The notes under the pieces were generated by a model. The model made no database searches. It was not told where the DNA came from and was given only the letters and a program-made list of their open reading frames with translations. From Pyruvatibacter sp. (lineage in GTDB: Bacteria; Pseudomonadota; Alphaproteobacteria; CGMCC-115125), in the NCBI RefSeq assembly GCF_040219635.1, contig NZ_JAVJSC010000003.1, positions 630,501 through 694,500 of the forward strand: a stretch of 64,000 nt of DNA. Direction: 5' to 3'. Shown here in pieces: positions 45,000-53,338 of this stretch (positions are counted from its first letter, which is position 1; the number at the start of each line of letters is the position of its first letter). Made by a program: the position numbers and the translations under genes.

Positions 45000-46163
45000 C
45001 TAGCTGCCGGCCCCATTCAAAAACTCTTTGACCCGCGAAAAGAAGCCGGTGGATTCAGGGCTCGTCTTGTCGCTGGATTCGCTCTGGAACTCTTCGAGCA
45101 GTTTTTTCTGTTTTTTGGTGAGATTCATCGGTGTTTCCACCGTCACCTGAATGTACAGATCGCCATGCTGCGAGGAGCGCAGCACCGGCATACCCTTGCC
45201 CTTGAGGCGGAACTGCTTGCCGCTCTGGGTGCCTTCGGGAACCTTCACCTTTACCCGCGCCCCCTTGAGAGAAGGCACTTCAATTTCGCCGCCCAGCGCG
45301 GCTGTCGGCATCGAGATCGGCACGCGGCAGAAAAGATCCGCCCCGTCGCGCTGGAAGAACTGATGCGGCTTTATCGACAGGAAAATGTAGAGATCGCCCG
45401 CGGGTCCGCCGCGCATCCCCGCTTCGCCTTCACCGGCAAGCCTGATGCGCGTGCCGTCTTCCACGCCTGAGGGAATGTTGACTTGCAGGGTACGCTCTTT
45501 TTCCGTGCGGCCTGCGCCGTTGCACGCGTCGCAGGGCTCCTGAATGACCTCGCCACGTCCACCGCAGGTCGGGCAGGTGCGCTCAACCGTGAAAAAGCCC
45601 TGCGAGGCCCGCACTTTGCCTGCACCCTGGCACATGCCGCAGGTGGACGGCGAAGTACCTTTTTTTGCTCCGGACCCGGAACATGTATCGCAGGCGACTG
45701 CTGTCGGCACGCGGATTTGCGCTGTCTTGCCTTCATACGCCTCTGTCAGGCTGACTTCCATGTTGTAGCGAAGGTCAGCGCCGCGTGTGCGCCCGCCTGA
45801 GCGTCGCCCGCCGCCGCGCTGGCCCTGTCCGCCCATGAACTCGCCGAAAAGATCGTCAAAAATATCCGACATGGACGACGCGAAGTCCTGTCCGAAGCCG
45901 GGACCGCCCGGCGCACCCGGCCCGCCGGGGCTGCCGTTTTCAAACGCCTGATGGCCAAACCTGTCATAGGCCGCTCGGCTCTGCGGATCCTTGAGGGCAT
46001 CATAGGCCTCGTTCAGTTCCTTGAACTTGGCCTCAGCATCAGGGTTGTCGCGGTTCTGGTCCGGGTGAAACTTCTTTGCGAGCTGACGATAGGCAGATTT
46101 GAGCGCCGCGGCGTCCGCGGTTCGCTCAACGCCCAGTATCTCGTAAAAATCGCGCTTGGCCAT
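45000..46163 (-). CDS. dnaJ: Chaperone DnaJ
   Basis: Hsp40 co-chaperone that delivers clients to DnaK and stimulates its ATPase. The J domain contains KKFHPDQNRDNPDAE with the HPD tripeptide. A Gly/Phe-rich linker (GGPGAPGGPGFGQDFASSM) follows. Four CxxCxGxG zinc motifs are present: CDTCSGSG, CGMCQGAG, CPTCGGRG, CDACNGAG. The C-terminal substrate domain is complete. The length of 387 aa is typical. A GC-rich hairpin (46214-46245) separates it from dnaK. Confidence 0.98.
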   Translation of the reverse strand: MAKRDFYEILGVERTADAAALKSAYRQLAKKFHPDQNRDNPDAEAKFKELNEAYDALKDPQSRAAYDRFGHQAFENGSPGGPGAPGGPGFGQDFASSMSDIFDDLFGEFMGGQGQRGGGRRSGGRTRGADLRYNMEVSLTEAYEGKTAQIRVPTAVACDTCSGSGAKKGTSPSTCGMCQGAGKVRASQGFFTVERTCPTCGGRGEVIQEPCDACNGAGRTEKERTLQVNIPSGVEDGTRIRLAGEGEAGMRGGPAGDLYIFLSIKPHQFFQRDGADLFCRVPISMPTAALGGEIEVPSLKGARVKVKVPEGTQSGKQFRLKGKGMPVLRSSQHGDLYIQVTVETPMNLTKKQKKLLEEFQSESSDKTSPESTGFFSRVKEFLNGAGS

Positions 46164-46213
46164 TTGCTTGGAATATCCGTATGCGGATCGTTATCTCCTC
46201 GCGGGAGGAAATC

Positions 46214-46245
46214 GGCCCGGCACTGCACAGAGGTAGCGCCGGGCC
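46214..46245 (-). terminator. Intercistronic hairpin between dnaK and dnaJ
   Basis: GGCCCGGC (46214-46221) and GCCGGGCC (46238-46245) form a perfect 8-bp stem with a 16-base loop. No T-run is present, so it may be an mRNA-stabilising or attenuating structure that keeps DnaJ lower than DnaK. Confidence 0.4.
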
Positions 46246-46271
46246 TTGTCCCGTGGGGAGCGCAGGGCGCG

Positions 46272-48218
46272 TTACGCCGTGCCGTCCTTCTTGTTGGCGT
46301 CGTCATCAACTTCAGTGAAGTCGGCATCAACCACGTCATCACCGTCAGATTTACCCGATGACGCTGCTTCAGACATGGCGTCTGCGGCCGCATCCGCGTT
46401 GGCCTGCTCGGCCTGGCTTGCCGCATACATGGCTTCACCAAGTTTCATGCTTGCCTGGGCCAGTTCCGCAGCCTTGGTCTTGATGGCTTCGGGGTCGTCG
46501 CCTTCAAGGGCCGTCTTGACGTCGGCAATCGCGGTTTCAATGGTTTCCTTGGTTTCGGCGTCCACTTTGTCGCCGTTTTCTTCCATCGCTTTTTCGGTGG
46601 AATGAACCAGGGCTTCCGCATTGTTGCGGGCTTCAACCATTTCGCGACGCTTCTTGTCGTCTTCAGCGTGGCTTTCCGCATCCTTCACCATCGCGTCGAT
46701 GTCAGCGTCTGACAGACCCGAAGATGCCTGAATGCGGATTGCCTGCTCCTTGCCGGTGGCCTTGTCCTTGGCGGTCACATTCACAATACCGTTGGCATCA
46801 ATGTCGAACGCCACTTCCACCTGTGGCACCCCGCGCGGTGCGGGCGGAATGCCCACAAGGTCGAACTGCCCGAGGATCTTGTTGTCCGCCGCCATTTCGC
46901 GCTCGCCCTGGAACACGCGGATGGTCACCGCGTTCTGGTTGTCCTCGGCGGTCGAGAAGGTCTGAGCCTTTTTGGTGGGGATCGTCGTATTGCGCTCGAT
47001 GAGGCGCGTGAATACACCGCCCAGCGTTTCAATGCCAAGCGACAGCGGCGTCACGTCGAGCAGCAGCACGTCCTTGACGTCGCCCTGCAACACGCCCGCC
47101 TGAATGGCGGCGCCCATGGCCACAACCTCATCCGGGTTCACACCCTTATGCGGTTCCTTGCCAAAGAACTTCTGCACCACTTCCTGGATTTTCGGCATCC
47201 GCGTCATGCCGCCAACGAGCACAACCTCGTCGATGTCCGATGCCTTGAGGCCCGCGTCTTCCAGTGCCTTCTTGCACGGGTCAACCGTGCGCTGCACCAG
47301 CTTGTCCACGAGCTGCTCCAGCTTGGCGCGGGTCAGCTTCATGGTCAGGTGCTTGGGGCCGGATGCATCAGCGGTGATGAACGGCAGGTTCACTTCGGTC
47401 TGGGTGGCCGATGACAGCTCAATCTTGGCTTTTTCAGCGGCTTCCTTGAGGCGCTGCAGGGCCAGCTTGTCGCCCTTGAGGTCAATGCCGTTGTCCTTCT
47501 TGAACTCTGCGGCCAGAAAATCAACCAGCAGCATGTCGAAGTCTTCACCGCCCAGGAACGTGTCCCCGTTGGTGGACTTCACTTCAAATACGCCGTCGCC
47601 GATTTCAAGAATGGACACGTCAAACGTACCGCCGCCAAGGTCATAAACGGCAATCGTCTGCCCTTCGCCCTTGTCCAGCCCGTAGGCCAGGGCGGCGGCC
47701 GTCGGCTCGTTGATGATGCGCAGCACTTCGAGGCCGGCGATTTTGCCGGCGTCTTTTGTGGCCTGTCGCTGGGCGTCGTCGAAATAGGCAGGAACGGTAA
47801 TCACCGCCTGCTCGACTTTTTCGCCAAGATAGCTCTCAGCGGTTTCTTTCATTTTCTGCAGAATGAAAGCCGAAATCTGCTGCGGTGAATATTTCTCGCC
47901 ATGGGCTTCCACCCATGCAGCACCATTGTCGGCCTCAACAATGGAGTAGGGCACCATCTTTTTGTCTTTTTGCACCGTCGGATCAGAAATCCGGCGGCCG
48001 ATCAGCCGCTTGATCGCAAACAATGTATTTTCAGGGTTGGTGACCGCCTGGCGTTTGGCCGGTTGGCCGGTCAGACGTTCGCCGTCTGCCGTGAAAGCCA
48101 CCATGGAGGGCGTTGTGCGCGCGCCTTCCGAGTTTTCAATAACTTTCGGGTTTGCCCCGTCCATGACCGCGATGCACGAGTTTGTCGTGCCAAGGTCAAT
48201 ACCGATGACTTTCGCCAT
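46272..48218 (-). CDS. dnaK: Chaperone DnaK (Hsp70)
   Basis: Main Hsp70 chaperone. It begins AKVIGIDLGTTNSCIAVMDG; the ATPase domain has VPAYFDDAQRQATKDAGKIA and IAVYDLGGGTFDVSILEIGD. The linker and substrate domain include DVLLLDVTPLSLGIETLGG, and the C-terminus is EEVDD-like (DADFTEVDDDANKKDGTA). From ATG 48218 it is 648 aa, slightly above the usual 635-640. The 266 bases upstream hold a long leader with hairpins and a candidate promoter. Confidence 0.98.
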   Translation of the reverse strand: MAKVIGIDLGTTNSCIAVMDGANPKVIENSEGARTTPSMVAFTADGERLTGQPAKRQAVTNPENTLFAIKRLIGRRISDPTVQKDKKMVPYSIVEADNGAAWVEAHGEKYSPQQISAFILQKMKETAESYLGEKVEQAVITVPAYFDDAQRQATKDAGKIAGLEVLRIINEPTAAALAYGLDKGEGQTIAVYDLGGGTFDVSILEIGDGVFEVKSTNGDTFLGGEDFDMLLVDFLAAEFKKDNGIDLKGDKLALQRLKEAAEKAKIELSSATQTEVNLPFITADASGPKHLTMKLTRAKLEQLVDKLVQRTVDPCKKALEDAGLKASDIDEVVLVGGMTRMPKIQEVVQKFFGKEPHKGVNPDEVVAMGAAIQAGVLQGDVKDVLLLDVTPLSLGIETLGGVFTRLIERNTTIPTKKAQTFSTAEDNQNAVTIRVFQGEREMAADNKILGQFDLVGIPPAPRGVPQVEVAFDIDANGIVNVTAKDKATGKEQAIRIQASSGLSDADIDAMVKDAESHAEDDKKRREMVEARNNAEALVHSTEKAMEENGDKVDAETKETIETAIADVKTALEGDDPEAIKTKAAELAQASMKLGEAMYAASQAEQANADAAADAMSEAASSGKSDGDDVVDADFTEVDDDANKKDGTA

Positions 48219-48402
48219 TTTTATTTGTCTCCACGTTAGTTTAGGCGGACCAGGACTGCTCCGGCCTTGCTTTTCAAGCACCGGATGCGCCCGTGTTGCG
48301 GGGTCTATACGCGCCTTGACGGCAAAGTGTTAGACCCTGCGGGTCCCCTCGTGATGAACCCAGTGAGCAGCGTGTCCCAAAAGACCCGCCAATTCAGCCG
48401 TG
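48219..48402 (-). other. dnaK leader with stem-loops
   Basis: If the promoter at 48403-48431 is used, the dnaK mRNA has a leader of about 180 bases. A stem (CCGG/TGCTT, 48261-48284, 3-base bulge, 3-base loop) lies about 45-65 bases before the start codon. A further 7-bp inverted repeat (GGGTCTA at 48301-48307 with 48331-48337) lies upstream. A temperature-sensitive leader is possible. No CIRCE element was found. Confidence 0.35.
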
Positions 48403-48431
48403 TATATAGGAAGCAGGGTGGTGCACCGCAA
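48403..48431 (-). promoter_or_regulatory. Putative promoter of dnaK
   Basis: On the minus strand TTGCGG (48426-48431), a 17-base spacer and TATATA (48403-48408). The -10 reads CCTATATA, partly like heat-shock -10 sequences, but there is no clear CTTGAA -35 at the right distance. Confidence 0.45.
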
Positions 48432-48484
48432 CACCGCCCGCCCGGTTTTCCACCCAATTTGTGTGAATCAGCAGCGTCCGCCAG

Positions 48485-49102
48485 ATGACCTCAACGAAAA
48501 TCGCCCCCGGCGTTGACCTTCTCAGCGCCCATCTTGATACGAGGGCCCAAAAGGCAATGGTGTCCGCCGTGCGTAAGACTGTGAGAGCCGCCCCGCTCTA
48601 TACGCCCACCATGCCGCGCACCGGCAAGCCGTGGACCGTCCGCATGACCAATTGCGGCCCTCTGGGCTGGGTGTCGGACCGGTCAGGCTACCGCTATCAG
48701 CCAACCCACCCGGACACCGGGCGGCCGTGGCCCGCCATTCCGCAGATGCTTCTGGATCTCTGGGACGAGACCACCGGCTACAAAGCACCGCCGGAATGCT
48801 GTCTGGTCAATTTCTACACAGACAAAGCCCGTATGGGCCTGCACCGCGACGAAGACGAACAGGCACTGGACGCCCCGGTTCTCTCCGTCTCACTGGGCGA
48901 CACCGCCACGTTCCGGCTTGGCGGCCTGGAGCGCAAAAGCAAAACTCAGAGCTTCAAACTCCACTCAGGCGACGTGCTGCTCATCGGCGGTGACAACCGC
49001 CTCGCCTACCACGGCATCGACCGCGTGTTCCCCGGCACATCAACCCTGCTGAAAGACGGCGGTCGCATCAACCTCACCTTGCGGCGGGTGACAAAGCCTT
49101 GA
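48485..49102 (+). CDS. alkB: AlkB-like alpha-ketoglutarate-dependent dioxygenase
   Basis: Fe(II)/2-oxoglutarate enzyme that oxidatively removes methyl damage from nucleic acid. The metal ligands are His120 and Asp122 (GLHRDEDE) and His176 (AYHGIDR); RINLTLRR (Arg194-Arg200) matches the RxNxTxR oxoglutarate/substrate motif. LVNFYTDKARMGLH is the conserved NxYxxxxxxxxH block. The 205-aa length fits bacterial AlkB. ATG 48485 directly follows the dnaK regulatory region on the other strand. No LexA or Ada-like box is recognisable upstream. Confidence 0.93.
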   Translation: MTSTKIAPGVDLLSAHLDTRAQKAMVSAVRKTVRAAPLYTPTMPRTGKPWTVRMTNCGPLGWVSDRSGYRYQPTHPDTGRPWPAIPQMLLDLWDETTGYKAPPECCLVNFYTDKARMGLHRDEDEQALDAPVLSVSLGDTATFRLGGLERKSKTQSFKLHSGDVLLIGGDNRLAYHGIDRVFPGTSTLLKDGGRINLTLRRVTKP

Positions 49103-49160
49103 TGCAATCCGCAAACTGATCTTTTAGGCTCGAGCGTGAAGTAGAGTCGGGAGAGACCAA

Positions 49161-50354
49161 ATGGGCGCAGCACATGATATCGGCGTGGCTTTCAAGCGCT
49201 GGCGCTATATCAGCAAGCACGGCAAGGCCGAGCCGCCCATGTCCAGCGAGCAGTTCAGGACACAGGCACAGCCACTGATTGATGCAGCAGCAGCGCAGAT
49301 TGCCGAAGCAGCCTTTATTGACCTGCCGCCTGCGCGCATGCCCTGGACGTCCACGGATATTGTTCTGGAAGACGGCGATGAAGTGACGTTGCTGTCGGTC
49401 GGACGGCTGTGGCTGAGCCGGGGCCTCGACATCTGGGTCGGGCCGCAGTTTCAGGTCTGGGGGCGCATCGGTGAAACCGGCGAGGTCTTCAATGGCAGCC
49501 GCGAAACCATGACGGTGCGGGCATCCAAAACAGATGCGACCGGCGGCAGGCTGTATCTGGGTGGTCAGTTTCCCGGTCAGTTCTCTGACAAGCAGGGCCG
49601 TATGCTGCCGGACCTCAACGCCTATGAGGGCGCGGACGGCGAGTTCACTGTGCTGGCGATCAGGTGGCGCGGCAGTGCTGCCGACGGGCTGGCTGCCATG
49701 GCGTCCGGGGGTGCGGCAGGCAGCGCGTCAGGTGAGGTGTCGGCGCTTGTTGCAGCCGAGCGTCAGCGTCTCGCTGAGCCTGACACCCCGCCGGAAGGCT
49801 GGAACCACCTTTGGTTTCTGGGACAGAACAATATCTATACGGATCAATCCGTCAGCGAGACCGGCAAGCCATGCATCCACTGCCATACGGACAAGAATGT
49901 CGGCATCCTGCAAAAGGAAACACCCTTTGCGTTGACGCCGGAAACAGAAATTTCCTGGGACTGGAAGGTGGATGCGCTGCCGTCAGCCCTGCCCGAAGAC
50001 ACAGCCGCCAGCCATGACTACATCTCGATTGCCGTCGAGTTCGAGAATGGCCGCGATATTACCTACTACTGGAGCCGCGACCTGCCAGTGGGGCATTCCT
50101 ACTGGTGCCCGCTGCCCACCTGGAAAGACCGGGAGTTTCATGTGGTGATCCGCTCAGGCGAGCGCGAGCTTGGGCAATGGCTGAGCGAAACACGCAATCT
50201 GTATACGGACTATGAGAAGTATATGGGCGCACCGCCCGAACGCGTGGTGCGGGTGTGGTTTATCGCCAATAGCCTGTTTCAGCGCATCCCCGGACGCGCC
50301 GACTTTAGCAATATTGAACTTGTCAACGGCAGCGACAAGCTGCGGGTACTCTAA
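49161..50354 (+). CDS. DUF3047-like protein with lectin-like N-domain and CxxCH motif
   Basis: A 397-residue protein I do not recognise fully. Residues about 65-175 (VLEDGDEVTLLSVGRLWLSR, GRLYLGGQFPGQFSDKQGRM, YEGADGEFTVLAIRW) resemble a PA-IL/LecA-like beta sandwich. The region about 255-390 (EISWDWKVDALP, ISIAVEFENGRDITYYWSRD, VVRVWFIANSLFQ, GRADFSNIEL) resembles DUF3047. Between them lies CIHCH (238-242), a c-type-haem-like CxxCH motif, but there is no signal peptide, so it may bind metal or nothing. GGGAGAG precedes the ATG. No obvious partner is adjacent. Confidence 0.65.
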   Translation: MGAAHDIGVAFKRWRYISKHGKAEPPMSSEQFRTQAQPLIDAAAAQIAEAAFIDLPPARMPWTSTDIVLEDGDEVTLLSVGRLWLSRGLDIWVGPQFQVWGRIGETGEVFNGSRETMTVRASKTDATGGRLYLGGQFPGQFSDKQGRMLPDLNAYEGADGEFTVLAIRWRGSAADGLAAMASGGAAGSASGEVSALVAAERQRLAEPDTPPEGWNHLWFLGQNNIYTDQSVSETGKPCIHCHTDKNVGILQKETPFALTPETEISWDWKVDALPSALPEDTAASHDYISIAVEFENGRDITYYWSRDLPVGHSYWCPLPTWKDREFHVVIRSGERELGQWLSETRNLYTDYEKYMGAPPERVVRVWFIANSLFQRIPGRADFSNIELVNGSDKLRVL

Positions 50355-50394
50355 AGCGGGCGCTTTGCGTACGGTGATGAGGGAGTGCTGCCCC

Positions 50395-50510
50395 CCAACG
50401 TGCCTTTCCGCGACTGGAACGCGGAATCCAGGGGCGACACGTAAGCATGTAGCCAGGTAGCCCTGGGCCCCGCGATCAAGTCGCGGGGAGACAGGGGCGG
50501 TTAAAGGTTC
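50395..50510. repeat. GC-rich palindromic intergenic repeats / bidirectional terminator
   Basis: Two strong stems lie between convergent genes: TTCCGCG ACTGGAA CGCGGAA (about 50406-50426) and CCCCGCGA TCAAG TCGCGGGG (50468-50488). The sequence style is like intergenic palindromes scattered through many alphaproteobacterial genomes. No T-run follows. Confidence 0.5.
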
Positions 50511-50516
50511 AGGCCG

Positions 50517-51248
50517 CTAAGCCTTGGTGTCGATCTTGGAACCCGGCGTTGGCTTGTCGTCACCGCCTTTTGCAGCGTCCGGTGTGTCCGTCGCTGCGGG
50601 GGTGTCAGCTGCATCCGATTTGGGGGCTACCGCGGGGCCGCCCTTGGAGACGCCCACCATGGCCGGGCGCAGCAACCGGTCGCCGATGATGTAGCCGGTT
50701 GCGACCACTTCCATCACCGTGCCGGCGGGCTGTGTGGGGTCGGGCGCTTCAAACATGGCCTGATGCAGGTTGGGATCGAACTTCTCGCCTTTGGGGTCGA
50801 TGGCTTTGACGCCGTGGCGCTCCATCACCGACAAGAACTCGCGCTCGGTCATTTCCACACCCTCAATGAGATTGCGGATCGGATCAGGCACGCCCTTTTT
50901 GTCGTCGTCTGACAATGTGTCGATGGCGCGGCGCATATTGTCGCCAACGCTCAGTACGTCGCGGGCAAAGCTGGTGACGGCATATTTGCTGGCATCCTGC
51001 TTGTCGCGCTCGGCACGCTTGCGGGTGTTTTCAGCGTCTGCCACCGCGCGCAGCAACCGGTCCGTGAGGTCGCTTACCTGCGCTTCAAGCTCGGCAATGC
51101 GGGCGTCCGGCCCGACGGCCTCCGGCGCATCGTCCTGTGCCCACGGTGTGTCGTGTGCATCATCCGGGGCAGCCTGTTCGGGGGTCGCGCCGGGTGCATC
51201 AGCGCTGTCAGGTGTTTCGTCGGGATTTTGGTCTTTGGGGTTGTTCAT
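50517..51248 (-). CDS. grpE: GrpE nucleotide-exchange factor
   Basis: Releases ADP from DnaK. An acidic, disordered N-terminus (MNNPKDQNPDETPDSADAPG) precedes a long coiled coil (ARIAELEAQVSDLTDRLLRA, DAENTRKRAERDKQDASKYA), then the beta domain (GEKFDPNLHQAMFEAPDPTQ, VVATGYIIGDRLLRPAMVGV), which is the signature GrpE block. From ATG 51248 it is 243 aa, longer than the ~200 usual because of Ala/Asp-rich tails. It follows hrcA by 117 bases, the usual heat-shock pair. Confidence 0.97.
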   Translation of the reverse strand: MNNPKDQNPDETPDSADAPGATPEQAAPDDAHDTPWAQDDAPEAVGPDARIAELEAQVSDLTDRLLRAVADAENTRKRAERDKQDASKYAVTSFARDVLSVGDNMRRAIDTLSDDDKKGVPDPIRNLIEGVEMTEREFLSVMERHGVKAIDPKGEKFDPNLHQAMFEAPDPTQPAGTVMEVVATGYIIGDRLLRPAMVGVSKGGPAVAPKSDAADTPAATDTPDAAKGGDDKPTPGSKIDTKA

Positions 51249-51365
51249 CGTCGTTGCATCTACCGTTTCAAATATCGCGAATGGGTCGCCGCGACACAAT
51301 CCGAGCCCTCATCTGGAGCCTGCGGCGGCGTATGGCAACCCCCATAAACCCGGCATCGCGTGGAC

Positions 51366-52445
51366 TCACCGCACCAGTTGCGTGACCAGACGAGCGGTAT
51401 AATCCACAATCGGGATCACGCGGGCATAGTTAAGCCGCGTCGGACCCACCACGCCCAGAACCCCCACAATCTGGTTTTCAGCATTGGTGTAGGGCGACAC
51501 GATGACGGACGAGCCCGACAGCGAAAACAGCTTGGTTTCAGAGCCGATGAAAATGCGCACGCCTTCAGCCTCTTCGGCGAGCGTGAGCAGTTGCAGAAGC
51601 TCTTCCTTGGTTTCAAGGTCGTTGAACAGGCGGCGTACGCGCTCAAGGTCTTCCTGCGCCTGCACATCCTCCAGCAGGTTGGCCCGCCCGCGCACAATGA
51701 GCGACCGGCCAGCAGACCCGGACACGGCATCGGTGCCGGACCATACCGCAAGCCCCGCCTCAACCACGCGGGTGGTCAGCTCATCAAGCTCGGCACGGCG
51801 GGCGTCAATTTCCTGCTGCACACGCCTTTGCGCTTCATCGAAGTTGCGGCCCTTGAGGCGCGCGTTGAGATAGTTTGAGGCCATCGTCAGCGACGACGCA
51901 GGCATGTCGCGCGGCGTATCAATGATGCGGTTTTCAACCGAGCCGTCCTCAAACACGATGACGGCCAGCGTCTGCCCCGGCGACACCGGCACAAACTCAA
52001 GCTGCTTGAGCCGCGCCTGACGTTTGGGCGCCACCACCAGGCCCGCGCAGTGCGACAGGCCGGAGAGGGTCTGTGATACCTGCGCCAGCGGGCCGTCAGC
52101 GGTCCGATTGGAGCCGGACAACTGGCTTTCAATGCCCGCGCGTTCATCATCGGTGAGGTCGCCCACCTGCAACAGCGCATCCACAAACAGCCGCAAACCT
52201 GCCTCTGTCGGCATCCGCCCGGCGGATGTATGCGGCGACGACAAAAGCCCCAGTTCTTCGAGGTCCGCCATCACATTGCGGATCGAGGCAGGCGACAGCG
52301 TTACACCGCCGGTCCTGGAACCCGCCTTGGAGAGCGTGCGCGAGCCCACGGGGTCGCCGGTGGCCAGATAGGTTTCCACAAGCTGCCGAAAAACCTCGCG
52401 CGAGCGCTGGTTGAGGTCGAGCAGCGTATTGGGGCCATCGGGCAT
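51366..52445 (-). CDS. hrcA: Heat-inducible transcription repressor HrcA
   Basis: Winged-helix repressor of CIRCE-controlled chaperone genes. NTLLDLNQRSREVFRQLVET, LSPASIRNVMADLEELGLLSSPHTSAGRMPTEAG (core IRNVMADLEELGLL and SPHTSAGRMPT) form the DNA-binding domain. The GAF-like domain shows GAVIVSPYTNAENQIVGVLG in part as VIVSPYTNAENQIVGVLGVV. The length of 359 aa is normal. I see no CIRCE (TTAGCACTC-N9-GAGTGCTAA) at hrcA, grpE or dnaK here, so its main target (often groESL) is likely elsewhere. Confidence 0.96.
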   Translation of the reverse strand: MPDGPNTLLDLNQRSREVFRQLVETYLATGDPVGSRTLSKAGSRTGGVTLSPASIRNVMADLEELGLLSSPHTSAGRMPTEAGLRLFVDALLQVGDLTDDERAGIESQLSGSNRTADGPLAQVSQTLSGLSHCAGLVVAPKRQARLKQLEFVPVSPGQTLAVIVFEDGSVENRIIDTPRDMPASSLTMASNYLNARLKGRNFDEAQRRVQQEIDARRAELDELTTRVVEAGLAVWSGTDAVSGSAGRSLIVRGRANLLEDVQAQEDLERVRRLFNDLETKEELLQLLTLAEEAEGVRIFIGSETKLFSLSGSSVIVSPYTNAENQIVGVLGVVGPTRLNYARVIPIVDYTARLVTQLVR

Positions 52446-52515
52446 CTATCAGACCTGTGAAAAAGAAAACTGCCGGCAGGCGGCGCACCTGCAGCTTTGG
52501 CGCACTATGACACTG

Positions 52516-52544
52516 AATCTAGGAACACCCTCATCCAACGTCAA
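52516..52544 (-). promoter_or_regulatory. Putative sigma-70 promoter of hrcA-grpE
   Basis: TTGACG (52539-52544), a 17-base spacer and TAGATT (52516-52521) on the minus strand, 71 bases before the hrcA start. The gap 52446-52621 is shared with the divergent rph. Confidence 0.6.
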
Positions 52545-52621
52545 TTTTGTGAAGGGCTTGCGAGTGCGGCGTCGCGGCGATAGGACAGGTCCGACATTTT
52601 CCCCAAAGCACTGGAGTGCCC

Positions 52622-53335
52622 ATGCGCCCGTCTGGCCGCCGCCCCGATCAAATGCGTTCTGTCTCTTTCGAGCCGGGTTTTTCCAAACACGCGGAAGGCT
52701 CATGCCTTGTGCGCTTTGGTGACACCCATGTGCTGGTCACCGCCAGCCTTGAAGAACGCGTGCCGCCATTTCTGCGCAACTCAGGACGCGGCTGGGTGAC
52801 GGCTGAATACGGTATGCTGCCGCGCGCCACAGGCGAGCGTATGCGCCGTGAAGCATCGACAGGCAAGCAGTCCGGCCGCACGCAGGAAATCCAGCGGCTA
52901 ATTGGCCGTTCCCTGCGCGCTGTGGTGGACCTGGGTGCCATGGGCGAACGTCAGGTGTCGGTAGATTGCGATGTTCTTCAGGCCGATGGCGGCACCCGCA
53001 CCGCATCCATAACGGGTGCATGGGTCGCCCTGCACCAGTGTTTTTCATGGATGAAAGAGCGCGACATGATTTCAGAGATACCACTGAAAGATCATGTGGC
53101 GGCCATTTCCTGTGGCATCTATCAGGGCATGCCTGTGTCTGATCTGGACTACGACGAGGATTCAACCGCCGACACCGACGCAAACTTCGTCATGACCGGC
53201 GCCGGCGGTATTGTCGAGATTCAGGGCACCGCCGAGGGTGATCCGTTCACGGAAGAACAGTTCAAGGACCTTATGGGCCTCGCCAAAGCCTCTATCCGTG
53301 ATCTGGTGGAAATGCAAAAGCAGGCGGTGGCCTGA
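52622..53335 (+). CDS. rph: Ribonuclease PH
   Basis: Phosphate-dependent 3'-5' exoribonuclease that trims tRNA 3' ends. The start MRPSGRRPDQMRSVSFEPGF is diagnostic, RGWVTAEYGMLPRATGERMR is the phosphate/RNA block, and QEIQRLIGRSLRAVVDLGAM and DVLQADGGTRTASITGAWVA follow. The C-terminus is intact at 237 aa. GTG 52616 is an in-frame alternative. rdgB follows three bases after the stop. Confidence 0.97.
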   Translation: MRPSGRRPDQMRSVSFEPGFSKHAEGSCLVRFGDTHVLVTASLEERVPPFLRNSGRGWVTAEYGMLPRATGERMRREASTGKQSGRTQEIQRLIGRSLRAVVDLGAMGERQVSVDCDVLQADGGTRTASITGAWVALHQCFSWMKERDMISEIPLKDHVAAISCGIYQGMPVSDLDYDEDSTADTDANFVMTGAGGIVEIQGTAEGDPFTEEQFKDLMGLAKASIRDLVEMQKQAVA

Positions 53336-53338
53336 GCC

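Noticed and set aside
46200..52600. CIRCE elements at dnaK, hrcA or grpE
   Set aside because: Looked for TTAGCACTC-N9-GAGTGCTAA in the upstream gaps and did not find it.
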